Positions 21,354-31,800 of a stretch of 64,000 nt of DNA are shown piece after piece (positions within the stretch are counted from its first letter, which is position 1; each line of letters starts with the position of its first letter). The position numbers and the translations under genes were made by a program. Below the pieces are notes generated by a model that was not told where the DNA came from, made no database searches, and saw only the letters and a program-made list of their open reading frames with translations. This DNA comes from Cordilura impudica (Eukaryota; Arthropoda; Insecta; Diptera; Scathophagidae), in the NCBI GenBank assembly GCA_963682025.1, contig OY821517.1, forward strand, positions 102,278,412 to 102,342,411, read 5' to 3'.

Positions 21354-23124
21354 CTAGATGTAACCCGGTGCGCTTCGCTACACCCTCTCCCTTCCCCCCG
21401 AATCGTTATGAAAGGGCTCACGCAAAGTCCCAAGGCTCTCACTAATACAGGAATTTAGATATATCACAGTTAGTATTAAGTTTGTGTAGAGGTGCCACGT
21501 GTATTTGTCCAATCTCGCCCATTTTTTTGTGTGACTACTTACGTTAATAATAGATGACCTGCGACAAATTTGCAAAGCTTTCTGTATCATATTAATATAT
21601 ATGATACTTAAAATTTACTTTGTATGGGAGGTGCCACGCCCGCTAAAAATATTTGAAAAAAAATTACAGCCTGAGCACTCCCATATCCGCAGTAAGACCC
21701 TGTGAAAATTTCAGGAAGGTCAGATGAGTAGTTACGGAGATTACCTCCTACAAACGAACAAACAAACAAACACATATAACCTCCTTATTGTGTTAGTATA
21801 GATTATTAGCCTAGAATTTTTATTCGAATACTTGCTGATATACAATGTTTTTTGGTTTTTTCATTCGGTACAACAATTATCAGATTTTTCGGCGTTCCTA
21901 CCCTGGAGCAAGGAACATGTAGCTGCCTATGAGAAGAAGATGGATTATCAAAATTAGATCTGGCAACACAACTATTGGCCTTGAACTTAGCGATATATTT
22001 CCACGACAAATCTCACTGATAACTAATGTACTTAACAAAAGACTGTTGCTTTCGTAGTACTTCATATTATTTATATAGGAGGTGTCACGCCCACTAATCC
22101 CATCCCGCCTAATTTTTATTGGACCACTCACATTAATATCTGATGGACTCGTGCAAAATGTTGAGTCTTTCCCTTTCATAGGACACCAGTTATATGATAT
22201 TAGATATCTAATTTGCATGGGCGGTGCTACGCCCACTGCTATGATCACGCCCATTTTTTTGTTCGACTAATCATACAAAGAACCTATGGGCTCATGCAAA
22301 GCCACAAAGCCCTCTCGTTCACAGTACTCCAGATATATGACATTAAATACTTACTTTGCATGGGGAGTGCCACGCCCATTGGTGTAAACCCGCCAATTTT
22401 TTGTCAGACTACTCATACCTAAATCTGATGGTGTCGTGCAAAGTGTCAAAGCTTCCCTTTTTTAATACACCAGTTATATGATATCACATATTTACTTTGT
22501 ACGGGCGGTGCCACGCCCACTGCTCCGATCACGTCCATTTTTTGTCTAACTAATCACATGAATAACTTATGGGCTCACACGAAGTCCCAAGACTCTTACT
22601 ATAACAGTGGTCCAGATATATGGCATTTTATATTTAATTTGTATTGCAGGTGCCACGCCTATGGGTCCGATACTGCCCATTTTATGTCCGACTACTCACA
22701 TTAATAACAGGTGACATCAGACTAATTTGAAAGCTCTCTATCACAGTACTCGAGATATATAATATTGAATTATTACTTGTATGGGAGATACCACGCCCAC
22801 TTGTCCGATCCCGCCCATTTCCGGCGTAGCTACTAATATTAACAATAGGTGACCTCACACAAATTTGCAAAGCTCTCCTTATCGTAATACTCAATATATG
22901 TATATGATATTAAAAATTTACTTTGTGTGGGAGGTGCCAAGCCCACTAAAAATATTTAAAAAATTATAGCCTATAGCACTACCCATATCCGCAGTAAGAC
23001 TCTGTGAAAATTTCAGGAATATCGCATGTGTAGTTACGGAGATTACCTCCTACAAACAAACAAACAAACAAACAAACCAACGAACCAACAAACACACATT
23101 ACATCTTTATAATATTAGTATAGA
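21354..23124 (-). mobile_element. Larger non-autonomous Helitron-like element, copy 2
   Basis: 1771 bp in reverse orientation relative to copy 1. On the minus strand it starts TCTATACTAATATTATAAAG after an A and ends CCGGGTTACATCTAG before a T. It shows the same internal 5'-end duplicate (near 21800), the (GTTT)n tracts and the ~140-bp units. GGTGCCACGCCC motifs lie near 21636, 22078, 22219, 22366, 22503, 22648, 22783 and 22928. It lies in the hAT 3' UTR region. It lacks the CAAAAATCGCC minisatellite of copy 1 at the corresponding site. Confidence 0.78.
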
Positions 23125-23141
23125 TTGTTATTATTAGTTAT

Positions 23142-25038
23142 TTATTTTTCGAAAAAATTTTCATTTAATCCAACAAATAAATTATTTCTTAATGATTCTT
23201 CAGTCAAATGCACTCTTTTTGGCGATAAAACAAATTTCAGTGCTGAAAAAGCTCGCTCAACACTGACTTGTGTTGCCGGGACAGCTAATACGACTTGAGC
23301 GGCCTCATAAAGTAGCGGAATTTCAAGTTTTTTATGTTCCCAAAATTCTAAAATATTGTTTCCTTTAGAAATCATGGGATAGGCTTCATAAACTTCGAAT
23401 TCATTTTTAATCGAAACATCAACAGTGCATTTATTGTTACTATTTTTTGTTTTTAATGCAGCATCTGCAATTGACTTTTTTCCTTATTCTTTAACAATTC
23501 TTCCAGGCTGTCTTCTTCATCCGAAGAACTAGATATTAATTTAGTTGCGTCAGCATTCGTTGTTTCTGTGCTAGTTTGTGTTTGCTTTTCCATATGTAGA
23601 TGTAAATTTTTTAAGTTTTTTATTGTTGTTAAAATTTGGTTTTGAGCTTTGGCAGTATTTTCATTACATAACATTAGTCGAAATCTAGGATCCAAATACA
23701 CGGCAGCATTTAAAAGTTCATTTTCAATAAAATAGTTTTCACGTTTAAGGATATGTAAGCACAAGTCAGCACCTGTTTATTAGTATTTCTCTCTAAATCT
23801 AATTTAAATTTCAACCATAGTCCATAAAAATCTCCTAAATTGATCTGTTCATTTTGTAATTTTAATGTTAACTTTTTAAATGGCTCGAAATTCTTAATGA
23901 AATCTGAAACAAAATCCCACATTTTATCATCCATACTTAGTTCAGGATCTATTATATCTGAGCAAAACGTTTTGAAATCTAACAAGCGATGGAGCATATC
24001 AAAAGTAGAATTCCACCGAGTTGGACAATCAAGGATTGCTTTTTTTATTCCTAATTTTTTTGCTAAAGAGGCTCTAGTAGGCACCCTCAACTTTTTACAA
24101 ATATTTCTGCATTTATCAATCTTTTGTTTAACTGAATTTATAGTATCATAAACTGCCAATTGGGAAGTATGAGCTGCACATCTGAAATGAATGATATTAC
24201 CATGTATATTGGATAACATTTCTAGTCCTTCATCTTCATTGTTTTCAGTTATTAAATCGTTTATTTCATCTTCTTCTTCTACTTTTTCAAGGTCAGAAAC
24301 TTCAAATTCATTTCGTAGCAATTCGGCAGATTTTAGCATGTTTCTACCATTATCAGACGTAACTGAGTAAACTTGATTTATATTTATGTCATAAGATTGG
24401 ATCACTTCAATTATGACATTTTTATATAATTAGCTGTTTGTCGATCATCAATCTCGTACATTTCTAATGTTCTTAAATAAATTTTTCCATTACAAATATA
24501 CTGAGCAATTATTCCAATTACGCTTCTACCAAGCCGAGATGCTGAATCAATTCTTAGATATAAAATTTTTTTCCGAATTTCACCTTTAATAATATTTTTC
24601 ACTTCATTTGCCTTATCATTTATTAAATCCTTAATATTTTCTGAATTTACAGTAAGGTGCAGTGATTTCATTATAGGTTCTATAATATCACGCATCCCTG
24701 AATCTTTAAAAATGGTAAATGGGCGACCATTAATAGTAACTAATTTAACGCAAGCTTCCGTGAAACATTTTGCTGTCATATTAAATTTGATAAATCCAAA
24801 ATAATTTTCAGGGAAGTTGAATTTTTATCCAGCATTTTATGTTTTTTAAACTTTCTGACGTTGACGGTTGAATATTCGCCTCCTCATTAATAATTTGATA
24901 TTCATCTGGATGCTTTCGTTTGAGATGTCGACCCAAATTAGCAGAATGTTTACCTTTCATAACAAACGAGCATTTTTTACATGTAGAATCTGTGGTAGAA
25001 TCATAGTCAAAACGTTTCTGAACAGGATTTTCCGACAT
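23142..25038 (-). pseudogene. hAT transposase pseudogene (BED finger to hATC)
   Basis: The ATG at 25038 opens MSENPVQKRFDYDST and a BED zinc finger (CKKCSFVMKGKHSANLGRHL, then KRKHP). After a frameshift, 24779-24411 carries the first catalytic block (LRIDSASRLGRSVIGIIAQY). Another shift leads to 24405-23710 with VYSVTSDNGRNMLK (second Asp) and LDCPTRWNSTFDMLHRL (the RW motif near the catalytic Glu side). Then 23764-23453 and, after two more shifts, 23375-23142 give the hATC dimerisation domain (ATQVSVERAFSALKFVLSPK). Four or five frameshifts make it dead, but all domains are present in order, about 610 residues as read. Confidence 0.88.
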
Positions 25039-25693
25039 CTATAGGGTAAATAAAACAGTAAGTAAAACTAAGACTAATTTAAAATAATTAAAATTGGGTA
25101 CCTCAATAAAAAATCACACACTTAAAGGCTGTTAATTTATAATTATCGTAAATGTTTAACTAACTAACTATCTATTATACACTACCCTATTACCCTAATT
25201 ATTATACACTACCCTATTTAAAAAAAAAATTAATTGTTACACACGATTTAAAAAACTACATTTTACATACCTGTTTACTTATGAAAATATTTAAGTACCT
25301 ATGTATATTACTTCTTAAAAAATTTTGCTTGCATCACTTAAGAAAACTGAAAACCAAATGAAATTATAATGGGGAAATACAAAAATACAAATTCCCAGAG
25401 AAAACAAAGAAAACAAACATTATCTTGTTCATTCATGAATTAGAATTTTCTCACGTTATGTTAATGAAAAAAAAAAAATTTTCAGCGAACAATAAAATCA
25501 AATATCGAGAAAGAGAAACTGCAATATTTTTTTTCGCTGAAAAAAAAATCATATATTGAACCTGAACCCATTTTCAGACAAGAACGGTTTTAGGTTCAGG
25601 GTTCACAATTTTTTTAAAAAAGCTTGAACCGGAACGGGTTCCGGGTTCGGGTTCGGTTCGAAACCCTGATTCTAACCAATTTTTTCCTGTGTG

Positions 25694-26480
25694 TAGGTTA
25701 CAAAAAAATTTAAAAAAAATTAAAACAAATTTTAACTCTATTAGGTTTACAAGATTTTTCTACACTCCACACCATTGTGCGGAGGGTATATCTCGGTTTG
25801 TCATTCCATTTTTAGCACATTCAAATATAAATTTGTGATTCGATACAACGATGTCTGTCCTTCTGTCTATTTGTCTGTTATTCACAATATAGCGCTTAAT
25901 ATTACTTCGTGCAGGTGGGTATTGCAAGGGTAAATCGGGGGTCATTCTGTCAAGATATGGCCTAAAATGTGGCACACCTCTAAAAATGCTATAAAATTTC
26001 ATATCAAAAGTAGTGAAATATATTTGTAGGTAACAGAACATGTGCATGTATGGGCAACGCATACGCACACATTTTTGTTTGCAATTTTTGATGTGTAAAC
26101 ATCTATACGCGCAGGGGGGTAAATTTCTATTTCACAATACAATCACAAAAACAGCGTAACTCATATCGGTGTGAGCTAAAGCAGATAACGCTGTGTGACT
26201 TATGATTGTATTGGTGAAAAAATTATGATATAACATTGTTTTTTTAATGCCACTTTTTTAAAAGCGTCATCTATGTATCACTTATATACGTTTATATTGG
26301 GATATATTTAACGTTTTACAGCAAAGGGTTGTCGAATTAGCTGAAACAGTTTTTGCTATAACTGATAAATAGATGACGCCTTCTGTTTGATTTTAAAAAA
26401 TGACATAAAATAATTTTTAATTACTAGATGTTTACACATCTTCCCTGTGATCGGACTCACATGATTTTTTTTTTTTGTAC
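25694..26480. repeat. Second (GTCY)-type repeat and A/T-rich DNA
   Basis: 25757-25880 has ACACCATTGTGCGGAGGGTA followed by CGATGTCTGTCCTTCTGTC, a degenerate GTCY microsatellite. The layout (hairpin-like end, then GTCY) echoes the mini-me repeats but the sequence differs, so it looks like a separate family. The 25760-26068 reading is in this repeat and is not a gene. The rest up to 26480 shows nothing recognisable. Confidence 0.4.
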
Positions 26481-26483
26481 ATA

Positions 26484-26711
26484 CACACAGAAAACAGATT
26501 CATTGTGGCTACCGAATTTATTACCAACCTAATTGCGATAATGCTAATAACCGATTTTAGGGTTAACGACGATTACAATTCTATTGCCTTAACAGTAAAT
26601 ATTTTATCATAATAGAAAATTAGCAGATGATATAAAATTTCTGTTGATACAATCGAAAATACAGTTGTTCTATTTTAGAACAATTCGGTTGGCAAATATT
26701 TTTTCTGTGTG
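26484..26711. mobile_element. 228-bp MITE with perfect TIRs and TA TSD
   Basis: CACACAGAAAA at the left and TTTTCTGTGTG at the right are exact inverses. Including the flanks the inverted identity is 15 bp (26480-26494 and 26701-26715). TA lies at 26482-26483 and 26712-26713. It has no coding capacity. The first 40 bp resemble the left end at 19770. TA flanks suggest a Tc1/mariner-type source. Confidence 0.75.
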
Positions 26712-26713
26712 TA

Positions 26714-27171
26714 TGAAGGAATGGCTACTCCATTTATACAATCAAACATACAATTAATATTTATGTTGCTTTCAATTGTATAAAGAATGTAAAAACCTAA
26801 ATTTTTTCTTAATTATCTTATTAGTTTTAGACATCGTTGTGCAAGATCTAGTCATTATAATGTGAAATCTAGCCTTTTTTCGTGTCTTAGTGTTGACACC
26901 ATTGGTTATAATATCGTGCTTGGAGAGCATCAAAGATTTTGCTCGTCTCAATTTAGTTAACTTTAGAACACAACGGCCCACTGAGTGTCAAAATATTTAA
27001 CTGCATATAAAATCTACTGAAAAATCACGTAATTCAAATCAGATGTGGCATATGTGTTAGAAATCTTAGAAAGAAGTGTTTTATGGTTCTGTAATAATCG
27101 GAATTCTGAAGCATATATTAAAAGGATTTTTATATTTATATTATAATTCATATTTTATATAAAAAGGATTT
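26714..27171. other. Unassigned AT-rich DNA
   Basis: No motif seen, except a local duplication of about 20 bp (AAAAGGATTTTTATAT near 27120 and 27163) just before the foldback arm. Confidence 0.35.
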
Positions 27172-27470
27172 TTATATGTGGGGCCTTTCATGTCAAGTGA
27201 CCCAACTATTGAAGCCGATGTTTTCCGATCGGGATACACCAAGGTTAGTCCTATTAAATAGTGGTTTAGACACAATTTTTCAACAAGATCGGTCAAGAAC
27301 TCTCTGAGTTAAAGGGGTCAAAATTTTAAATTTTTACCAAACAGTTGTTTTTCTCATCCGTGTAACTTTCTACCTATTTTTTCTTAGCAAAATTTGTCCC
27401 AAATAGTTTAGATAGCTATTTCTTCAATCTTTCGGAAATTAAAAATTTTTTAAATAAAAAAAATTTTGAT
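27172..27470 (+). repeat. Single arm of the foldback element seen at 41.9-44.7 kb
   Basis: GGGGCCTTTCATGTCAAGTG, then TTCCGATCGGGATACACC, then GGACACAATTTTTCAACA-like strings match the left arm at 41916-42160 and, inverted, the right arm at 44450-44715. Only one arm is present here, so this is a truncated copy. Confidence 0.65.
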
Positions 27471-27588
27471 ACCCTGTTTTGCAAAATCAAGATGCATCTA
27501 AATGCAATCTGCTTTATTCCATTGGACAAAGAATAATTGTAAAGAAATTTAGATAGTTTTTAGTAGCAAAGAGGATCATGAGGAAATA

Positions 27589-27865
27589 TTGAATACACTG
27601 AAGACCAGATGCGATGCTGCGATAACAATCGATGGCACCGCTCAATACCATGCTTTTGTATCGCTTGTCGATGGAAGACCCAAGTTTTCTGCCTCCACTC
27701 AATGCGCTTTCCTTCCGAAGCCAAAAAAGAAACCAGCAGCAAAATCAATAGCTGAAAGTAGTAACGCGAAATAAAGATTGGCAAAAAAGCAGCAAATAAA
27801 GGCGATGAAAGACTGGGTATTTAAAAATTTACAAAACTTAAATACTTCTCCAGCTACAATAAATT
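27589..27865 (+). pseudogene. C-terminal ORF fragment of an unknown transposon
   Basis: The frame from 27589 reads TRCDAAITIDGTAQYHAFVS, then a basic, Pro/Lys-rich stretch (LPKPKKKPAAKS). It has a TAA at 27772-27774 and continues in frame as MKDWVFKNLQNLNTSPATIN to a stop at about 27865. A diverged antisense copy of the last block lies at 43447-43510. The repetition and lesion argue for a decayed mobile-element protein. I do not recognise the family. Confidence 0.4.
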
Positions 27866-27938
27866 AATTTGAAAATCGTTATGTTATAAATGGATCTAAT
27901 GTGATTAAGATTAAATTTTATTAAATTATTTTTTTTTA

Positions 27939-28305
27939 TCTATAATATTAATAGGCTAGGCAATTTCTTGTGACTGATGTTTTGTTTTACCGTTTTTTCT
28001 CGATTTTGACCAAACGTGTATTATTTGAAAGGTATTTCTTTTTAGCCGTTTTGCAGATTTACAGATTTTTAAATTTTTTCCTTTACTTTGAGTTAATTGC
28101 ATTTAAAGTTGCTACTAACACATACATAAAATTATACAATGCTATGTGTGTGTTAACTAAATTTGTTAATGTGTTTGTAATAAAAATGTGTTTGTTTTTT
28201 TATGTTGATTTGTGAATTGGCTATAATTGATTAGCATATTTATAGGGTCCTTATTTAATGAAAAAATAAAATTTCCTAGAATTTGCGATCGAATTTCGGG
28301 GGCTG
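27939..28305 (+). mobile_element. Small non-autonomous Helitron, copy 2
   Basis: It begins A|TCTATAATATTAATAGGC and runs about 370 bp to the hairpin-like GCGATCGAATTTCGGGGGC and a terminal CTGG. It matches 55903-56279 in reverse. The next base is A rather than T, so the 3' end may be altered or slightly mis-set. Directly beyond lies coding sequence of the family continued at 31801 (KHLAVGT reading across the Transib site). Confidence 0.65.
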
Positions 28306-29300
28306 GAAACATCTTGCCGTTGCACAGTGGCGCCCGTAGAGCAAACGAGGTTGCAAAAATCAAAATTTTCATGTGCGCCGACGAAGTTTTGAATAGACCC
28401 ATGTCATAGGAAACTTTTCAACGATTTTAAATATGATACTCCTAATAATATCACATTTTTAGTTTAGAAGATATAACTGTTCAAAGTTGACCGACTTTCG
28501 GTTTTCAAAAAAACACAAAATTTTTAGTCAATTTGTTCCGATTTCAGGTGTAATATCACGAAAAATAGGTAACGAATCGCCTTGTTTTTTATTTGTGTTG
28601 ATTGATAAAAAAAAATTAACTGTTTGCTTTGTGTTTCTCCTGGTAAATCACTATTTAAAAACTATCCGTTTTTTCACTATTTTTCAACTTTGACGGAAAA
28701 TAAAAAAATCTATATTTTTCTATATTTGCCATATTTGCAAAACATGTTCTTTGATTATTTCTTTACATAATTCAAAACGTTTTATCTGCCCGTACGTGCC
28801 CGTTTGGCTTCTAGAGGTAGAAAAGGTTAAAAAGACATGGTTGCAGAAATTGTATGGCGTGCAGCCCTTACATATTTTGACTGACAGTAGTTTGATCTAA
28901 TAGTTTGAAAATTGCATTTTAAGTCAGTTGTCTACCTGTGAGCCTCTGCCAAAGTCTACTCCCAATATTCTGTTACAAACACAGGATGCACAAAAAACTA
29001 CTCATTGAAATTCGCAGGTATGCACCTCACTTAAAATTACTTTGGAGTACAAATGGTCAAGAACAATATTGACTTATGGTCCCTCCAGGTAGGCACAAAT
29101 CTTATTTAGACACGAGCATAATATCAAAATTGCATAATTCAGCCTAAATCCATATGTATACAGGGAACAGGTAAATTTTTAGGCATGGTAGCATAGGCCT
29201 ATATATTGCAAAATAAGCATAATGCCTGGATTAGTCTACGACTGAAAGTTGGCGCAACAAGTACTGAAACCATGGCTTTAATAATTTAAGTACTGAAAAC

Positions 29301-30303
29301 ATGGCGTTGAACAATTTAAAATTATTTGAACTGTTTAGAAGGTCAACCACACCAAAGTCTAATCGAACCATTCAGAACTTGAACTCCAAATACGAGGACT
29401 GGCTTAATGAAGACACCATCCTGGATATATTGGCAGTAGATAAACCCACCACATCAACCAGAGGAGCAAAAGGAAGGCCAAAAAAAAGTATTGAGGAGTG
29501 TTAAATTTTCACAAGAAAGAGTAAACTTGCCGATGCCACCAATGACTTGACCACGAAGCATTTATCAGACGCGCTGTCTATTAAATATACAAAGGATAGT
29601 GAAAGAGTTAGGTCGCAGATTACAAAATCTGTTGCTGATGCAAGCCCACTGCGACTAAAAAGGATTAAGGAAAGCATTCCCACGCCCACAAACGCACACA
29701 TTAAAAAGTATGGTTCCGAAGATGCCTTGGCCTTGTTTATGGACTTATAACTTTCCGATGACGCTACAATATCGGACGGAAATATGTTTATGGCATCTGT
29801 TGTTCTTTTGCGGCTAAAATCTGATGTTTCCCTACACTGGAAAAATCCACGTCCGTAATCAGTGCATTATTGCCGACCAATAATGTTTCAGTTTGCAATG
29901 AAATCGGCAGAACTCATAAGAACCACGGTGAAGGACATTGAAGAACAAATAAGCAAGATTAAGCCTACAAAGCTGCAAATTGGAGAAGGAAAATATATTG
30001 AATGCAATTACGAGTTCCACCTGACCATGGTTGACGTAAAAGTCGTAAACGAACTGACAGTAACAACCTCAACATTGTCATGCCCGATTTGCAAAAAGAG
30101 TCAATAGAACTTTGATAATTTAAACGATTCTACAAACGAGGAGAATTACGAATATGGAATGTCACCATTGCACGCAAGGATAAGGTGTATGGAGTTCTTG
30201 CTAAAACTGGCGTATACCCTACCACAAGAGAAGGAAAACTTCGATGAAAATACATCAATAAAGGATAAGGAAAAGATCAGAAAGAAGCAAATACAGGATG
30301 CTT
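29301..30303 (+). pseudogene. Transib RAG1-like transposase, N-terminal and core remnant
   Basis: The ATG at 29301 gives MALNNLKLFELFRRST, then KYEDWLNEDTILDIL, a frame change near 29504, and TTKHLSDALSIKYTKDSERV. About 110 codons are missing relative to the copy at 49619-52913: after ALFMDL the reading jumps to LSDDATISDGNM. The block with KWGCDGSYGQ, expected to carry the first catalytic Asp, is deleted. LHWKNPRP*SVHYCRP, KDIEEQISKIKPTKLQIGEG and STLSCPICKK (Zn-binding region) remain, and the ORF ends at IRKKQIQDAF where foreign sequence begins. Clearly inactive. Confidence 0.85.
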
Positions 30304-30428
30304 TTTATTATTTCTTATTTTTGTTAAAGTTATTAGTATTGTACATTCCTTTTCTATTTAAAATTATTTTTTTCTTTTTCATAATAATATTGATTACGAG
30401 TGTTTTATGTTACATATATTGTTATTAA

Positions 30429-30820
30429 AACAGTAAGAAAATTATAGTGGGTCTTAACTGACTACACGATGCCCTATACCATGCGTTTAAAGAAAAGTCT
30501 AATTAATTGGATATAGAAAATAAGCATAAACTAAATTTATTTAAATTTTGTTATAAATTTTGTGCCTGCTGATATAATAAAGTTCATATCGGATTCTATA
30601 TTTATATGGGTACATATTTGGTAGTCACATATTTTTCGAAAGAAACATATATAAACGAAATTTGATAAAAATCTGTACAATTTTTTCGTTTTTTTGATAA
30701 ATTTAAGTAAAGATGGGGAAGCAGCGTTTTGTGAGGGACTATGAATAAACATGGTCCTACAGGGTTTGTTCTTGGTGTTCTTATTAATGAACACAAACAA
30801 ATTAAGTTTGATCCAAATCT
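30429..30820 (+). mobile_element. mini-me-like repeat, truncated copy (C)
   Basis: It starts AACAGTAAGAAAATTATAG and follows the consensus through CTATACCATGCGTTTA and AGTTCATATCGGAT, then fades near 30820 before the (GGAC)n region. It lies within the filler that replaced the middle of Transib copy 1. Confidence 0.7.
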
Positions 30821-31120
30821 ACAGCTATGTGCAACCAATTAGGAACAGTAGTATACAATTTTTGAATCGTCATATTAAATTTAATATTCATGAAGCAAAA
30901 CGGTAAAACTTGACACTGTTTAGCTAATTCAACTCTGTTTAACTAAAATTCAACAATCGTAACTCTCATTTTACTCTTATTTTTTTTTGTGTTTTTAAAA
31001 TTTGTGAAATAAATTAATTGTGCACTTTATTAGGAACATGTAAATTTTAAGTTATATTTAATTGATTGGGATTACTTTGTGTTTTTCATTGTTTGGAAAG
31101 CATTAACCACTTGTTTGAAA

Positions 31121-31330
31121 TGGATAAAAACAAATCTTGCGATGTCAGTACTTGGACGATCATTGTACAAATGCATTGGAATGGAAACACTTACCGTTAC
31201 ATCCCAGCAGCCATAAAAGTTTCTAAAACTATGGTTAGAAACACGGTGAAATATTTCAAAAAGCACTCGACTTCAGAGAATATTTCCCGTAAACAAAGAA
31301 GCCTAATTACAACATTTCGAGAATATGCAA
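31121..31330 (+). pseudogene. Tc1-like transposase N-terminal (HTH) fragment
   Basis: 70 codons: MDKNKSCDVSTWTIIVQMHW, then GNTYRYIPAAIKVSKTMVRN, then TVKYFKKHSTSENISRKQRS. This is the first helix-turn-helix of Tc1-type transposases (R.IA..L.VSK.TV...IKRF..TGS.EN..R.GR). The catalytic domain is absent. At about 31341 the sequence switches abruptly to the Transib C-terminus, so the fragment was captured during repair or recombination. Confidence 0.65.
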
Positions 31331-31340
31331 AATTGTCCGC

Positions 31341-31475
31341 GAGTCAAATTTATTTCTTCCCTGTTGCATGTGAAGTCACGAATAGAGTTAGAAAATAATT
31401 ATAGTTTAGAAATGATTAGTCTTTTAGATATACCTTCTCTTACGAATTGTGATGAATATTTTACAGAAAATTGAA
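31341..31475 (+). pseudogene. Transib transposase C-terminal remnant
   Basis: FFPVACEVTNRVRK then, after a shift, SLEMISLLDIPSLTNCDEY matches the last 40 residues of the transposase at 49932-50050 on the other strand. The A/T-rich 3' region and the right inverted end follow to 31795. Confidence 0.75.
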
Positions 31476-31800
31476 AAAATAAATTTAAAAAAGAAGTCAT
31501 TTTTTTTTAATTTGTTGGGTAATAATTTAAAACATAAAACCCTAAAGAAAAAAAAAATAAAAACAATCTAAAAATGTAAAAATAATTTTTTTTAGTTACC
31601 ATAAAATTGATTTTTCTACAAATTTTAATTTTGATAACCCATAAGTAGGCCCCTGCGAAGCGTAGCACCCTTTCCAAACACTCATATCATAGGCTGAACA
31701 GTTACCTATCATATACTGTTTAAACTGTTCAATTATGTTATTCGGTTCAAAAGATATGATTTTTGCAACGAAAAAACTCAAATGGCGCCACTGTGCGTTG

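Larger units (their letters stand above)
21152..25668 (-). mobile_element. hAT element with 8-bp TSD and GGGTTC subterminal repeats
   Basis: 4517 bp flanked by ATTCTAAC at 21144-21151 and 25669-25676. The termini are CAGGGTTTCGAACC and GGTTCGAAACCCTG, inverted repeats. Just inside both ends are clusters of GGGTTCGGGT-type hexamers (21176-21250 and 25563-25660), likely transposase binding sites as in other hATs. A transposase pseudogene lies on the minus strand. A Helitron (21354-23124) sits between the transposase 3' end and the left terminus, so the native length is about 2.75 kb. Confidence 0.92.
19770..25693. mobile_element. TA-flanked non-autonomous element, split by the hAT
   Basis: The left end CATAGAAAACGGATTCG follows TA at 19768-19769. 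The right end CAATTTTTTCCTGTGTG precedes TA at 25694-25695. The ends are imperfect inverses and resemble the MITE at 26484-26711 (CACACAGAAAACAGATTC). Without the hAT and one 8-bp TSD the element is about 1.4 kb. It is A/T-rich, with no transposase seen. A 60-codon hydrophobic ORF at 20407-20589 lies inside it; I see no domain in it. TA flanks suggest mobilisation by a Tc1/mariner-type transposase, an inference. Confidence 0.5.
28323..31795 (+). mobile_element. Transib element, copy 1, TSD CGTTG, rearranged interior
   Basis: 3473 bp with CGTTG at 28318-28322 and 31796-31800. Both ends start CACAGTGGCGCC. The left end has heptamer 28323-28329, a 23-nt spacer and GCAAAAATC at 28353-28361. The right end (inverted) has heptamer 31789-31795, a 22-nt spacer and GCAAAAATC at 31758-31766. 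This is the Transib arrangement that resembles RAG recombination signals. The transposase gene is broken, and the middle (about 30304-31340) is replaced by unrelated sequence, a truncated mini-me and a Tc1 fragment. It is inserted in an ORF whose two halves rejoin as KHLAVGTNVTVYEDRS. Confidence 0.93.

Noticed and set aside
14915..23000. Regularly spaced GC-rich motifs as a possible CRISPR-like array
   Set aside because: Units are ~140 bp, imperfect and homologous between motifs, lie inside Helitrons, and the genome is an insect's.
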